This document shows, piece by piece, positions 17,645-26,200 of a stretch of 37,273 nucleotides of DNA (its first letter is position 1; each line of letters opens with the position of its first letter). The stretch is from Salinimicrobium catena (GTDB taxonomy: Bacteria > Bacteroidota > Bacteroidia > Flavobacteriales > Flavobacteriaceae): positions 1-37,273 of the forward strand of contig NZ_FNGG01000013.1 in the NCBI RefSeq assembly GCF_900102915.1, in the 5' to 3' direction. The notes below the pieces were generated by a model. It did no database searches and was not told the DNA's origin. It was given only the letters and a program-made list of their open reading frames with translations. The position numbers and the translations under genes are program-made.

Positions 17645-18648
17645 TTCAGCGTTTTTTCAAATTTAAATTCCGATGATTCTTTAACAGCCTTCTTATAATC
17701 AAGCTTTTCAAAAATCTTTATTGAAGCTATATTATCAGGTAATACCCACCCATAAACTTTTTTAACTAATGGTCTATTGATCTTAAGGAAATTCACTCCT
17801 TCTTCCAATAAATAGGTTCCTAATCCTTTGCCAGTAAAGTTTGGGTCCAACAAATAATTAATTTTGGCCAATTGTTCATTATCAAAATCGAATCTAATAG
17901 ACCCTGCTGCCACCCCGTTCACTTCTAATATGTAATATTCCCTGCCCGGGTTTTCGAGAGTATTGAAAAACCAGACTGCATGATCTTGAAGAGTTACTGA
18001 GTCCTTATTAAAAGAATACATTCTAATATTTGGATCATTGATCCATGAATATGTTTTTTGCAAATCAAAAGTATTTACTTTTCGAATTTTCGGTTCATTA
18101 TTCAATTTTGAATGAATCTTCACATCTATGAATTTATTCTCAAAACAGCAATGTTCTTTTAGCACTGAATCAAGTCCAAAACCTGCTTTTTCTAATGCAA
18201 CATATAATCTGGGTCTGAGATCAAATGCATAGGTATATATCTTATGTAAATTCAAATCTTCCCAAGCCACCTTTTCTAACAAGGTTAAATAATTAGTCCA
18301 ATGAAATTCGAAATGTTCTTTCTCTAAACTTGTATCCATGATAAAAGAAATTTCAGCATTCTTGTCTATCCAGTTAATATGAACCAGTCCCCCGTACCCA
18401 ATGCATTTATCATCCTCTAAATAGGAAAACAAAATTTGGGATGGCTCCTTCTTTTCAAAAAGATCTGAAATAACCGTATCAAAATAGGTATCCTGGTTTT
18501 CTCTTGTCAAAGGTTTAACCTGTCGCAAATGATACATTTGGTCATTGCGCCAGTTCATAATCTCATAGCGATCCTCCATTCTAATTGGGACTATAGAGTA
18601 TCTTCCTTCAGAAATGGATTGCATTTTCAGGGCCCTATAGAATTGCAT
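17641..18648 (-). CDS. Tandem GNAT N-acetyltransferase (two domains)
   Basis: A 335-residue protein made of two GNAT folds, about residues 10-165 and 170-335. The first has IGYGGLVHINWIDKNAEISF. The second has AAGSIRFDFD and the acetyl-CoA loop GKGLGTYLLEEGV, and resembles the PseH-type domain found alone or fused to PseG. PseH acetylates the C4 amine made by PseC. The first domain lacks a clear Q/R-x-x-G-x-G/A loop, so it may be diverged or have a different substrate. The gene begins one base before the upstream aminotransferase stop. A start at internal Met9 is also possible. No hydrolase domain is present. Confidence 0.82.
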   Translation of the reverse strand: MQFYRALKMQSISEGRYSIVPIRMEDRYEIMNWRNDQMYHLRQVKPLTRENQDTYFDTVISDLFEKKEPSQILFSYLEDDKCIGYGGLVHINWIDKNAEISFIMDTSLEKEHFEFHWTNYLTLLEKVAWEDLNLHKIYTYAFDLRPRLYVALEKAGFGLDSVLKEHCCFENKFIDVKIHSKLNNEPKIRKVNTFDLQKTYSWINDPNIRMYSFNKDSVTLQDHAVWFFNTLENPGREYYILEVNGVAAGSIRFDFDNEQLAKINYLLDPNFTGKGLGTYLLEEGVNFLKINRPLVKKVYGWVLPDNIASIKIFEKLDYKKAVKESSEFKFEKTLK

Positions 18649-19965
18649 TTAATTCAACCTTTTAAATCCGGAATGACACACAGGACCTTCCAGTAAATTC
18701 TCTATCTTTAATTCCCCTCTTTCACATTTACTGATCCTATCGAATACCTCATTTAAATTTTCAAAATATGCACTCAAATGCTTTTCTTCATGAGCAACAC
18801 TGGCATAGAACAAGGTGCTGGCAAGAAATCCTTTTTTAAGCATTTCCTGAGTTACATAAGTTTTATAATATAATGTCTTATCACTATTGAAGGAGTACGT
18901 GCTTAAGGCGGGAATTCCCGAAATACTGATGGATACGTCATTTTCTTCCGCGAGCTTTTTCCAACCCTTCTGCATGTTTTTTCCTGTTTCAGTAATAATT
19001 TCCCATGACCGGATCTTTTCCATTTCATCCAGGGTAGCAAGTGCTGCCACAGAACCAATTCTTTCTGTCCAGAAAGTACTGCTAATAAAAGTGGTTTGAG
19101 CAGCTTCCATCACAGATTGTTTTCCAACGACCGCGGTAAGTGCGTATCCATTACCAATAGTTTTGCCATACATGATCATGTCTGGCTCCACATCATATTT
19201 TTGATATATCCCTCCGAAAGTTTCACGAAATCCTGAAGTACATTCATCAAAAATCAAAACTATTCCACGATCTGTGGCAAGTTTTCTGACCTTTTTCAAA
19301 AAGTCATTTTCCGGTCCAAAATTTCGTACCACCTCCATTTTTATCACTCCTATATTCTCGGCATTCACAATGGACTCTAATTCTTCATAATTGTTATATG
19401 AAAATGGGTATACGGTATTTTTTAAATCCTTTGGAACCCCCTTAGGGCTTAGACCTGGAATTAAATGATTAGACAGATCATCTCCACCATTATGATTAGC
19501 CGAAAGATACCAATCATGCCAGCCATGGTAACCACAAATAGCGACCTTATCTTTTCCAGAAGCTGCTCTGGCGATTCGAATTGCAATTGAGTTAGCCTCT
19601 CCTCCTGTTCTGGCAAAACGAACCATATCCGCCCATGGGTTTAATTCAATTAACCTCTCAGCCAGCAGAACTTCTTCTGGACAGTTAAGTGTAGACATAT
19701 TCCCTTTACGAACAGCTTCCATAACAGCAGCATCCACTTTCTCGTTTCCATAACCAAGCGTGTTGGTTCCAATTCCCATTATCGACATATCGATAAGCTC
19801 CCTACCGTCAAGATCCCTTACCATACAACCCTTTGCCTCATCATAATAAGATGGCCACTCATCGGGAAGGAACATTTCGGGGCGCTTTGACAAAAGCATT
19901 GTCCCTCCCGGGATTAGCTTTTTAGCTTTTTCATAAAGCTCCTGTCCAGTTCTTAATTTAGTCAT
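18649..19965 (-). CDS. Class III (glutamate-1-semialdehyde type) PLP aminotransferase
   Basis: A 438-residue fold-type I PLP enzyme similar to HemL. Visible features are RTGGEANSIAIRIARAASG, GYHGWHDWY, the cofactor aspartate in LIFDECTSGFR (Asp240) and the Schiff-base lysine in MYGKTIGNGYA (Lys268). True HemL is a housekeeping haem enzyme. The location inside a nonulosonate cluster argues for a sugar aminotransferase here. It overlaps the cytidylyltransferase gene by 8 bases. Pseudaminic acid needs only one aminotransferase (PseC), so this second one suggests an additional amino group. The target carbon is unknown. Confidence 0.85.
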   Translation of the reverse strand: MTKLRTGQELYEKAKKLIPGGTMLLSKRPEMFLPDEWPSYYDEAKGCMVRDLDGRELIDMSIMGIGTNTLGYGNEKVDAAVMEAVRKGNMSTLNCPEEVLLAERLIELNPWADMVRFARTGGEANSIAIRIARAASGKDKVAICGYHGWHDWYLSANHNGGDDLSNHLIPGLSPKGVPKDLKNTVYPFSYNNYEELESIVNAENIGVIKMEVVRNFGPENDFLKKVRKLATDRGIVLIFDECTSGFRETFGGIYQKYDVEPDMIMYGKTIGNGYALTAVVGKQSVMEAAQTTFISSTFWTERIGSVAALATLDEMEKIRSWEIITETGKNMQKGWKKLAEENDVSISISGIPALSTYSFNSDKTLYYKTYVTQEMLKKGFLASTLFYASVAHEEKHLSAYFENLNEVFDRISKCERGELKIENLLEGPVCHSGFKRLN

Positions 19966-20725
19966 TTAATAAAGATTTTATATAGCCTTCGTTTCTTTGA
20001 ATATTCTGATTTGAAAATTGAGAAGAATTCTCGACAATGTACCTTGTATAGGTTTTCCAGTTCTCATCTGGGCCCAGGGCTTTTAGCAAAATTCTAATAG
20101 TTTCAAGGTCAACCGGTTCATCAACGGTCATGCGGATATCACTGTAGTTGCCCGGAACAGCGTAGTTATCAGACCTGAACATCTCTTCATTAAAATAAGA
20201 TGAATTCTTCCGGATAAAAGGCGTAACATGTTCCCTGTCTGAATTTAACCGGGCACCCTTCCATGCTTTCTCCAGAGCAGAAAACTTAAACACTTCGATG
20301 TCCTGACCATCTGGAAATTCCTGTTTTAAAACATTCGAACCATAATCCAGATCGTTTGCAACAGTCATTTCAACAACATCATCGATCAAAGTTGGATCTA
20401 TCAGTGGACAATCTGATGTTACTCGCACCACATAATCCGGATTTGGATTGAAACCGGATGCAGCCTTGTAAAATCTATCGAGTACGTCTGTAGTAGACCC
20501 TTGATATACCCGTACATTCATAAAATCGGCAATATTGATTATTTGTTCTACTCCCTCTTCTTTTGTGGTAGCTACCGTAATGTTATCTCCATAACGCGAC
20601 CTCTTAAGACGATATAAATGCAACCCCAGCATGGTATGCCCATTGACTTTTTGAAGGACTTTCTCAGGAAATCTACTGCTTCCTATCCTCGCTTGTGTGA
20701 TAATATTTACTTTTATATCTGCCAT
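19958..20725 (-). CDS. SpsF-like cytidylyltransferase, probable CMP-nonulosonate synthetase
   Basis: A 255-residue nucleotidyltransferase of the SpsF type (related to spore-coat SpsF and to PseF). The N-terminal ITQARIGSSRFPEKVL is the CTP-binding pattern R-x-x-S-x-R-x-P-x-K. VVRVTSDCPLIDP and SDIRMTVDEPVDLE follow. It probably activates the nonulosonic acid with CMP. The 13-base overlap with the aldo/keto reductase gene and 8-base overlap with the aminotransferase gene show tight coupling. In some genomes SpsF and an aldo/keto reductase are adjacent or fused, as I recall; this was not checked here. Confidence 0.85.
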   Translation of the reverse strand: MADIKVNIITQARIGSSRFPEKVLQKVNGHTMLGLHLYRLKRSRYGDNITVATTKEEGVEQIINIADFMNVRVYQGSTTDVLDRFYKAASGFNPNPDYVVRVTSDCPLIDPTLIDDVVEMTVANDLDYGSNVLKQEFPDGQDIEVFKFSALEKAWKGARLNSDREHVTPFIRKNSSYFNEEMFRSDNYAVPGNYSDIRMTVDEPVDLETIRILLKALGPDENWKTYTRYIVENSSQFSNQNIQRNEGYIKSLLND

Positions 20726-21582
20726 TCTGAAGGGTTTAAAAGAAAGGGGTCTTTAACCTTAATGTTATCGATTTCATTCAAAATTGCCTCTGGAATCATA
20801 TTCTCTGCCCAATATATATTTTGCTCTAATTGTTTAACCGAATCTACTCCAAAAAGAACTGCATCAACATATTCCTTATTTACAACATATTGCATTGCCA
20901 AATGACCTTTTTCCAGGTTATAGTCAAGAGCTAAATTCTTGATTTGTTCCAAATAGGGTTTCAAAGGTTTTAAATTACCGGGCAGATTTTTTTCATCCAT
21001 AAAAAATAAACCTTGCAGAAAGCAGGAGCGGGTATGAATTTCCTTTCCTGTCTCTTTTAACTCCCTTAATTTCTGCCCTCTTTGTTGTTCATTGTCCAGC
21101 ATATTAAAGGGCAATTGTATTACATCTACCTCATCTTCATCTTTCAAGGCCATTACCTCCCTGTTGGTATAGACTGAAACTCCCAATTTTTTGTACAACT
21201 TGTCTTTGGTGTTTATTATATCCTTCAAGTTGTCTTTGTTTTCCTGATAGGCATCAAAAGAATGAAACATAATAGTTTCCAGTCTTTCTAATTTTAGTTT
21301 TCCCAGACTTCGATTAAGAGATAATGCCCAGTTATCCTCAGAATTTTTACTGAACTTTGAAATTATTTTAAAACCTTTATCATGTTTCTGGTGATAAGAG
21401 CCAATTCTGCGCTCTGCCTCGCCATATGCTGCTGCTGTGTCGAGGGTTTCAATTCCCATTATGGCAGCCCTGTTTAAAATTTCATATACTTCAGCTTCGG
21501 GAAGTAAACCTGTTTGATTATTTATCCCGTATGGCAAACCAAATTGGACTGTTCCCAGAACTAATCTTTTACTCGTATTCAT
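20713..21582 (-). CDS. Aldo/keto reductase
   Basis: A 289-residue TIM-barrel oxidoreductase with the AKR tetrad Asp48, Tyr53 (LDTAAAYGEAE), Lys76 and His107 in place. It uses NADPH or NADH to interconvert a carbonyl and an alcohol. It lies 3 bases after the formyltransferase gene and overlaps the cytidylyltransferase. Such an enzyme is not part of the standard pseudaminic acid route. Paired with the class III aminotransferase two genes downstream, it could oxidise a side-chain hydroxyl to a ketone for amination. Reduction at another step is equally possible from sequence alone. Confidence 0.85.
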   Translation of the reverse strand: MNTSKRLVLGTVQFGLPYGINNQTGLLPEAEVYEILNRAAIMGIETLDTAAAYGEAERRIGSYHQKHDKGFKIISKFSKNSEDNWALSLNRSLGKLKLERLETIMFHSFDAYQENKDNLKDIINTKDKLYKKLGVSVYTNREVMALKDEDEVDVIQLPFNMLDNEQQRGQKLRELKETGKEIHTRSCFLQGLFFMDEKNLPGNLKPLKPYLEQIKNLALDYNLEKGHLAMQYVVNKEYVDAVLFGVDSVKQLEQNIYWAENMIPEAILNEIDNIKVKDPFLLNPSEWQI

Positions 21583-21585
21583 AAG

Positions 21586-22563
21586 TTATTTTAAAAATTT
21601 TCCTAACCGGAAAATTTTATTTTGTTGAGTTGATTTTCCATTAACCTCAATCTTCTTAACCAATAAATATCCGTCTTTCAAAGCTACTTTATACATTCCC
21701 AGTGAATTTTTACCAAATATCAATCCTTTAGCATGAGGGTGCAATTTTATAGTATTTACAAACTCTGCTTCCAGTATATTGATTTTTTTACCCTCCAGGT
21801 AACAGCATGCTCCTTCATGGGGATAACCAAATGCATGAATAAAACGAATTAAATCCTCTCCTGAAAAATTCCAGTTTATAATTCCATCAACTGGAGTACT
21901 TAGACGGGGAAAAGTCGTAGCATCCTCCATATTTTGTTTTAATCCTTTAAAACTAGGGTCTTGTAATGCTTTAATGGTCTCGGGCAGCAATGACTTAAAA
22001 GTATTCATCCTTATTTTAAACAAATCAATTGGATAGCATAAATCAGGAATTTTGTAATAGCTTTTAGCTATAATATTACCAGTGTCAATACCTGTATCAA
22101 TGAAATGAACACACCCATATAGTTTTTTTCCCCATTCACCATTTAGTATCATCCAAGAATCACTGGCAGCACCTCGGTATTTAGGTAACGGAGTAGTATG
22201 AATATTAAAAACTTTTTTTTTGAATTTTTCCAAAAAAGGTTGTTTAATTATATTTCTACAACCTATGCTAATAATGTACCCTGGATTAATACTCTCTATC
22301 CATTTGACTGCTTCTTGGGAGTTTACATCACGGCTTTCTAGAAGAGGAATGTTGTAATCTTCTACAACTTTAAAAACATTATAAGCATGATCTCCATAAA
22401 TTTCTTTCCTATTTTCCATCATTTGAAGATCATGAGTGTGCTCTTCTTTAGGATGAGTTATAACTCCACCTACTTCATAGCCTAGAGTAGAATTTTCTAA
22501 TAAAGATTCTATTGTAAATTTCACTCCAACTCCATGACCTAACAGAACAATTTTTTTATTCAT
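21586..22563 (-). CDS. Sugar N-formyltransferase (Fmt/ArnA-like)
   Basis: A 325-residue protein with the formyltransferase catalytic set: Asn120-x-His122 in FNIHTTPLPKYRGAAS and an aspartate in FIDTGIDTG (Asp156, Asp160). An Fmt-type C-terminal domain begins near residue 220 (PRLSTPVDGIINW). The donor is normally N10-formyltetrahydrofolate. It overlaps pseC by 8 bases, so the likely acceptor is the amine that PseC makes on the UDP-sugar, giving an N-formyl in place of the usual N-acetyl. A role on the second amine is also possible. It is clearly not housekeeping methionyl-tRNA formyltransferase by context. Confidence 0.87.
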   Translation of the reverse strand: MNKKIVLLGHGVGVKFTIESLLENSTLGYEVGGVITHPKEEHTHDLQMMENRKEIYGDHAYNVFKVVEDYNIPLLESRDVNSQEAVKWIESINPGYIISIGCRNIIKQPFLEKFKKKVFNIHTTPLPKYRGAASDSWMILNGEWGKKLYGCVHFIDTGIDTGNIIAKSYYKIPDLCYPIDLFKIRMNTFKSLLPETIKALQDPSFKGLKQNMEDATTFPRLSTPVDGIINWNFSGEDLIRFIHAFGYPHEGACCYLEGKKINILEAEFVNTIKLHPHAKGLIFGKNSLGMYKVALKDGYLLVKKIEVNGKSTQQNKIFRLGKFLK

Positions 22564-23740
22564 AAAAAGCTCTAATTTTTTTTATTACAAAATCTATCTC
22601 TAAATCTGTTAATGTTGGAAACATGGGTAAACTAATACATTTTATATAATAGTTTTCGGCATTCGGCATATCTCCTTCCTTCCAACCCAAGTCTCGATAA
22701 TATGGCATTAAATGGCAAGGGATGTAGTGGATTTGAGCAAATATTTTATGATCTCTTAAATGGTTATAAAGACCTAACCGATCTTTAACCTCGAGAATGT
22801 AAAGATGATATGCATGACCTTCAATAACTCCTGTCTGTCCCAGAATGAAATCTTCATTTTTTAATTCATTATAGTAAATATCTGCAATTTGCCGTCGGCG
22901 GTTCAAACCTTCTCCTGCTCTCCTTAACTGGCTAATTCCCAAGGCGGCCTGAAAATCTGTTAACCTGTAGTTAAACCCTAGATCCTGCATTTCCATATAC
23001 CAGCCAGGATAATTATGATTACCACCCGCAAATTCAATTGAGTTACTATACAGTTCATCATTTTTAATTATACCATGCGTGCGAAGCTGAAGTAATTTTT
23101 GGTATAATTCTTCATCATTAGTAGTAATCATGCCTCCTTCCCCGGAAGCAATATGTTTCACCGGATGAAAAGAAAATATTGCTAGGTCTGCAAAGTTACC
23201 ATTTCCGCAGAATTGTTTTTGACCTTTAGAGTCAGTGAAAAATCCTCCAGGGGCATGACAAGCGTCCTCAATGAGCCAGAGGTTATATTCTTTAGCCAGA
23301 ACTTTATATTCTTCTAAATTCACTGCGCGTCCAGCAAAATCCACGGGAATTATGCCGCTATATGTTCCTTTGGGAGCTTCTTCAAGAAGTTTTTTCACTG
23401 AACTGATGTCCAGGAGATAAGTTTCGGGATCAATATCAGCGAATACAACTTCACCACCACAATATCTTACACAGTTCGCTGATGCGGCAAATGTGATAGG
23501 AGTGGTAATTACTTTATCGCCTTCTTGTACGCCAAGCGCAAGTGTGGAAAGATGGAGAGCCGCCGTGCCATTCGCAACTGCCACTGCATACTTACTTCCT
23601 GTATAATCAGCAAAAGCTTTTTCAAATTCAGCAATCTTTGGTCCCTGAGTAAGATAATCTGATTTTAAGGTTTCAATAACCGCTTGTATGTCTTCCTCAG
23701 TAATATTTTGCCTCCCGTAAGGTATAGAGTTATTCGTCAT
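22556..23740 (-). CDS. pseC: UDP-4-amino-4,6-dideoxy-N-acetyl-L-altrosamine transaminase
   Basis: A 394-residue DegT/DnrJ/EryC1 aminotransferase. PseC puts an amino group on C4 of the keto sugar made by PseB, using glutamate. The N-terminal IPYGRQNITEEDI and DYLTQGPKIAEFE are typical of PseC, as are LIEDACHAPGG (Asp159) and the PLP lysine in FHPVKHIASGEGG (Lys195). I chose the ATG at 23738-23740, leaving 7 bases after the pseB stop. An in-frame ATG at 23777-23779 would add 13 non-family residues and overlap pseB. It is followed by the formyltransferase with an 8-base overlap. Confidence 0.92.
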   Translation of the reverse strand: MTNNSIPYGRQNITEEDIQAVIETLKSDYLTQGPKIAEFEKAFADYTGSKYAVAVANGTAALHLSTLALGVQEGDKVITTPITFAASANCVRYCGGEVVFADIDPETYLLDISSVKKLLEEAPKGTYSGIIPVDFAGRAVNLEEYKVLAKEYNLWLIEDACHAPGGFFTDSKGQKQFCGNGNFADLAIFSFHPVKHIASGEGGMITTNDEELYQKLLQLRTHGIIKNDELYSNSIEFAGGNHNYPGWYMEMQDLGFNYRLTDFQAALGISQLRRAGEGLNRRRQIADIYYNELKNEDFILGQTGVIEGHAYHLYILEVKDRLGLYNHLRDHKIFAQIHYIPCHLMPYYRDLGWKEGDMPNAENYYIKCISLPMFPTLTDLEIDFVIKKIRAFYE

Positions 23741-23747
23741 AATTTGG

Positions 23748-24764
23748 TTATTGTACAACTTCGAAAGTTTCATCCACATGCTCTTTTATTAAAGAACGCA
23801 GTGACTCCACAGTTTCCCATTCTGTATTTTCTCCCGAATTGTATTTGAAGCCTAACGGTACTTTTTTGGCATCAAATTCTCCAATGAATTCTTCTAAACT
23901 CCATCGGGGATTTGACGGTAGTATTGCGTAATACCTTCCTAAGTCATAAGTATAAAATGAATCTGAAGGAGTGATCATTTCTTCATGAACTTTTTCTCCA
24001 GGTCTGATTCCAACTATTTTCTTTTCACAATCCGGACCGATCGCTTCTGCTACATCCATTATTTTATAAGAAGGAATCTTTGGAACAAAAAGTTCCCCTC
24101 CCCATGCATGTTCCAGGGCGTGCATTACCATATCAACACCTCCTTGTAATGAAATATTAAACCTAGTCATTTCTGGGTCGGTGATGGGTAATACTCCTTC
24201 CTTCTGTTTATTAATGAAGAATGGGATGACCGAACCATTTGAACCCATAACATTTCCATAACGCACTACTGAGAATCGGATTGGGTTCCATCCTTTAATG
24301 TTGTTGGCTGCAATAAAAAGTTTGTCTGAAGTAAGTTTTGTTGCACCATATAAATTAATTGGAGCACAAGCTTTATCTGTAGATAATGCAACTACTCTTT
24401 CAACTCCAGTTTCCAAAGAGGCATGAACTACATTTTCAGCTCCACCAATATTCGTTTTTATACATTCATCCGGATTGTATTCGGCTATAGGCACATGTTT
24501 CATGGCTGCAGCATGAATGACGTAATCTACATCTTTAAAGGCTCGTATTAATCTTTCCTTATCGCGAACATCTCCAATTAAAAATCGTAATTGAGGATAC
24601 TGATGTTGGGGATATTCCTGAGCCATTTGAAATTGCTTCTGTTCATCCCGAGAGAAAATTACTAGCTTTTTTACGTTTGGATACTTATTCAGTATGTGAT
24701 TGGTTAAAGCCTTTCCTAAAGACCCTGTTCCGCCTGTAATTAAAATTGTTTTTCCGTTAATCAT
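23748..24764 (-). CDS. pseB: UDP-GlcNAc 4,6-dehydratase (inverting)
   Basis: A 338-residue short-chain dehydrogenase-fold protein. PseB turns UDP-GlcNAc into the 4-keto-6-deoxy-L-arabino sugar, the first step to pseudaminic acid. The NADP site is GGTGSLG (11-17). The catalytic residues match the FlaA1/PseB pattern: Asp130 and Lys131 in LSTDKACAP, then Tyr139 and Lys143 in LYGATK. VRYGNVMGSNGSVIPFF is also family-specific. The start lies 3 bases after the cupin stop, showing that the pathway is transcribed together with manC and the cupin gene. Confidence 0.94.
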   Translation of the reverse strand: MINGKTILITGGTGSLGKALTNHILNKYPNVKKLVIFSRDEQKQFQMAQEYPQHQYPQLRFLIGDVRDKERLIRAFKDVDYVIHAAAMKHVPIAEYNPDECIKTNIGGAENVVHASLETGVERVVALSTDKACAPINLYGATKLTSDKLFIAANNIKGWNPIRFSVVRYGNVMGSNGSVIPFFINKQKEGVLPITDPEMTRFNISLQGGVDMVMHALEHAWGGELFVPKIPSYKIMDVAEAIGPDCEKKIVGIRPGEKVHEEMITPSDSFYTYDLGRYYAILPSNPRWSLEEFIGEFDAKKVPLGFKYNSGENTEWETVESLRSLIKEHVDETFEVVQ

Positions 24765-24767
24765 GAT

Positions 24768-25109
24768 TTAATTCCTGTTATAGTCGTCTTCTATTCGTAC
24801 AATATCGTCTTCTCCGAAGTAGGTTCCGTGCTGTACCTCTACGAAAACACATTTTTTATCGGTGGGGTTTTCGATGCGGTGCTTCGCGCCCAAAGGAATG
24901 ATGGCCACTTCTCCCGCTTTATAATCTTTTACCTCTCCGTCTAAAGTGATCCTGCCCACGCCTTCTACAATGGTCCAGACCTCCGCCCGCTTGTGATGAT
25001 ACTGATATGATAAGCGACCACCCGGGTTTACTTCGATTCTCTTTACTTTGTGTGTGGCTGAGTCATCCAAAACCCAGTACTGCCCCCAGGGCCTTACATC
25101 ATGTTCCAT
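24768..25109 (-). CDS. Cupin protein, mannose-6-phosphate isomerase type II-like
   Basis: A 113-residue single cupin. RPWGQYWVLDD, KRIEVNPGGRLSYQYHHKRAE and PLGAKHRIENPT match the C-terminal isomerase domain of bifunctional ManC/AlgA proteins. Here it is a free-standing gene, 89 bases after manC. It may interconvert fructose-6-phosphate and mannose-6-phosphate. The metal-binding residues appear present in the YQYHHKRAE segment. The base composition resembles manC more than pseB. Confidence 0.83.
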   Translation of the reverse strand: MEHDVRPWGQYWVLDDSATHKVKRIEVNPGGRLSYQYHHKRAEVWTIVEGVGRITLDGEVKDYKAGEVAIIPLGAKHRIENPTDKKCVFVEVQHGTYFGEDDIVRIEDDYNRN

Positions 25110-25198
25110 TTTTTAAATAAGATTAAGCTGATTATAGCGGATTACACGGATTATTAAGGTGCGGATTCCATTGATTGATATAGATTCCGCGGATTGAT

Positions 25199-26200
25199 TT
25201 AGTTTATGAGTAAAGATTTCTCTTGTTCGAGTTTCTGATAAATATTTTTCACATCCTGTGAAGCCTCTTTTTGCAGGACCAGGTTAGCATCTTCGGTGAA
25301 GACCAGGATGCTGTTCTTCAATCCTATGAAAGCTGTGAAACTGTCACTCCCGATGACCATATTACCAAATTCATCTACAGCGTGGCCCTGTTCTTTTAGG
25401 TAATCATAGACTGCTTCAAAGCTGCCCATGTCGCTCCATTCAAAAGCTGAGGGAACGACCTTGATACGATCGCTCTTTTCCATTACAGCATAATCTACGC
25501 TAATGGAAGGAATTTCCAGGGATGAAGTTTCTTCCAGATGATGATCCTTTGCGGCTTCAAAAGCTTCCAGGGATTTCTGATAAACTTCAGGAGTATATTT
25601 CTTTAATTCTTCTAGGAAGACTCTTGCTTTAAAGCAGAACATGCCGCTGTTCCAGAGGAAATTTCCTGTGGCTATGAAATTTTCAGCGGTTTTCAGGTCG
25701 GGTTTTTCCCTGAAGGAAAGCACCTCATTTTCCCGGTATTCAATGTATCCAAACCCGGTTTCCGGTTTTGTCGGTTGAATCCCAAAGGTGACAAGGTTAT
25801 CCTGTTTTGCCAGGTCAATGGCTTTTTGCACAGCCATGGAATATTCCGGTCCTTCCTTGATGATGTGATCGGCCGGGGTAACCAGCAAAATATCTTCAGG
25901 TTGTGCTGCAAAAGCGGCAAAAGCGATAGCGGGAGCCGTGTTCCTTGGTGTGGCCTCTACAATATCTGTATACTCAGTGATACCTAGTTTCTCAAGGCCG
26001 ACTTCAGAAAGCTGCCGGTTTCCCTGATTTCCAACTACTATCAACCCATCCGAGAAAGCAGCATTACGTTTCACTGCTAATTGGAATAATGAGTGATCAG
26101 AAAAAATATTCAGATATTGCTTTGGCCGGGATTGCCTGGAAAGGGGCCATAGTCGGCTTCCTACTCCTCCGGTCAATATTACGTGCAAAACTTTTGACAT
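25199..26200 (-). CDS. manC: Mannose-1-phosphate guanylyltransferase
   Basis: A 333-residue nucleotidyltransferase that makes GDP-mannose from mannose-1-phosphate and GTP. The N-terminal signature GGVGSRLWPLSRQSRPKQ occupies residues 11-28. LLVTPADHII, FGYIEY with SFREKP, FLWNSGMFCF and SVDYAVMEKS are further family motifs. Usual bifunctional enzymes are near 470 residues; this one ends after the transferase part and the cupin is separate. It is the first gene of the long biosynthetic run, behind a good promoter (26595-26627) and a leader of nearly 390 bases. No phosphomannomutase gene is in the window. Confidence 0.92.
   Translation of the reverse strand: MSKVLHVILTGGVGSRLWPLSRQSRPKQYLNIFSDHSLFQLAVKRNAAFSDGLIVVGNQGNRQLSEVGLEKLGITEYTDIVEATPRNTAPAIAFAAFAAQPEDILLVTPADHIIKEGPEYSMAVQKAIDLAKQDNLVTFGIQPTKPETGFGYIEYRENEVLSFREKPDLKTAENFIATGNFLWNSGMFCFKARVFLEELKKYTPEVYQKSLEAFEAAKDHHLEETSSLEIPSISVDYAVMEKSDRIKVVPSAFEWSDMGSFEAVYDYLKEQGHAVDEFGNMVIGSDSFTAFIGLKNSILVFTEDANLVLQKEASQDVKNIYQKLEQEKSLLIN

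Noticed and set aside
18649-19965. Annotation as haem-pathway glutamate-1-semialdehyde aminomutase.
   Set aside because: It overlaps nonulosonate genes at its start and has no haem genes nearby, so a sugar aminotransferase is far more likely.
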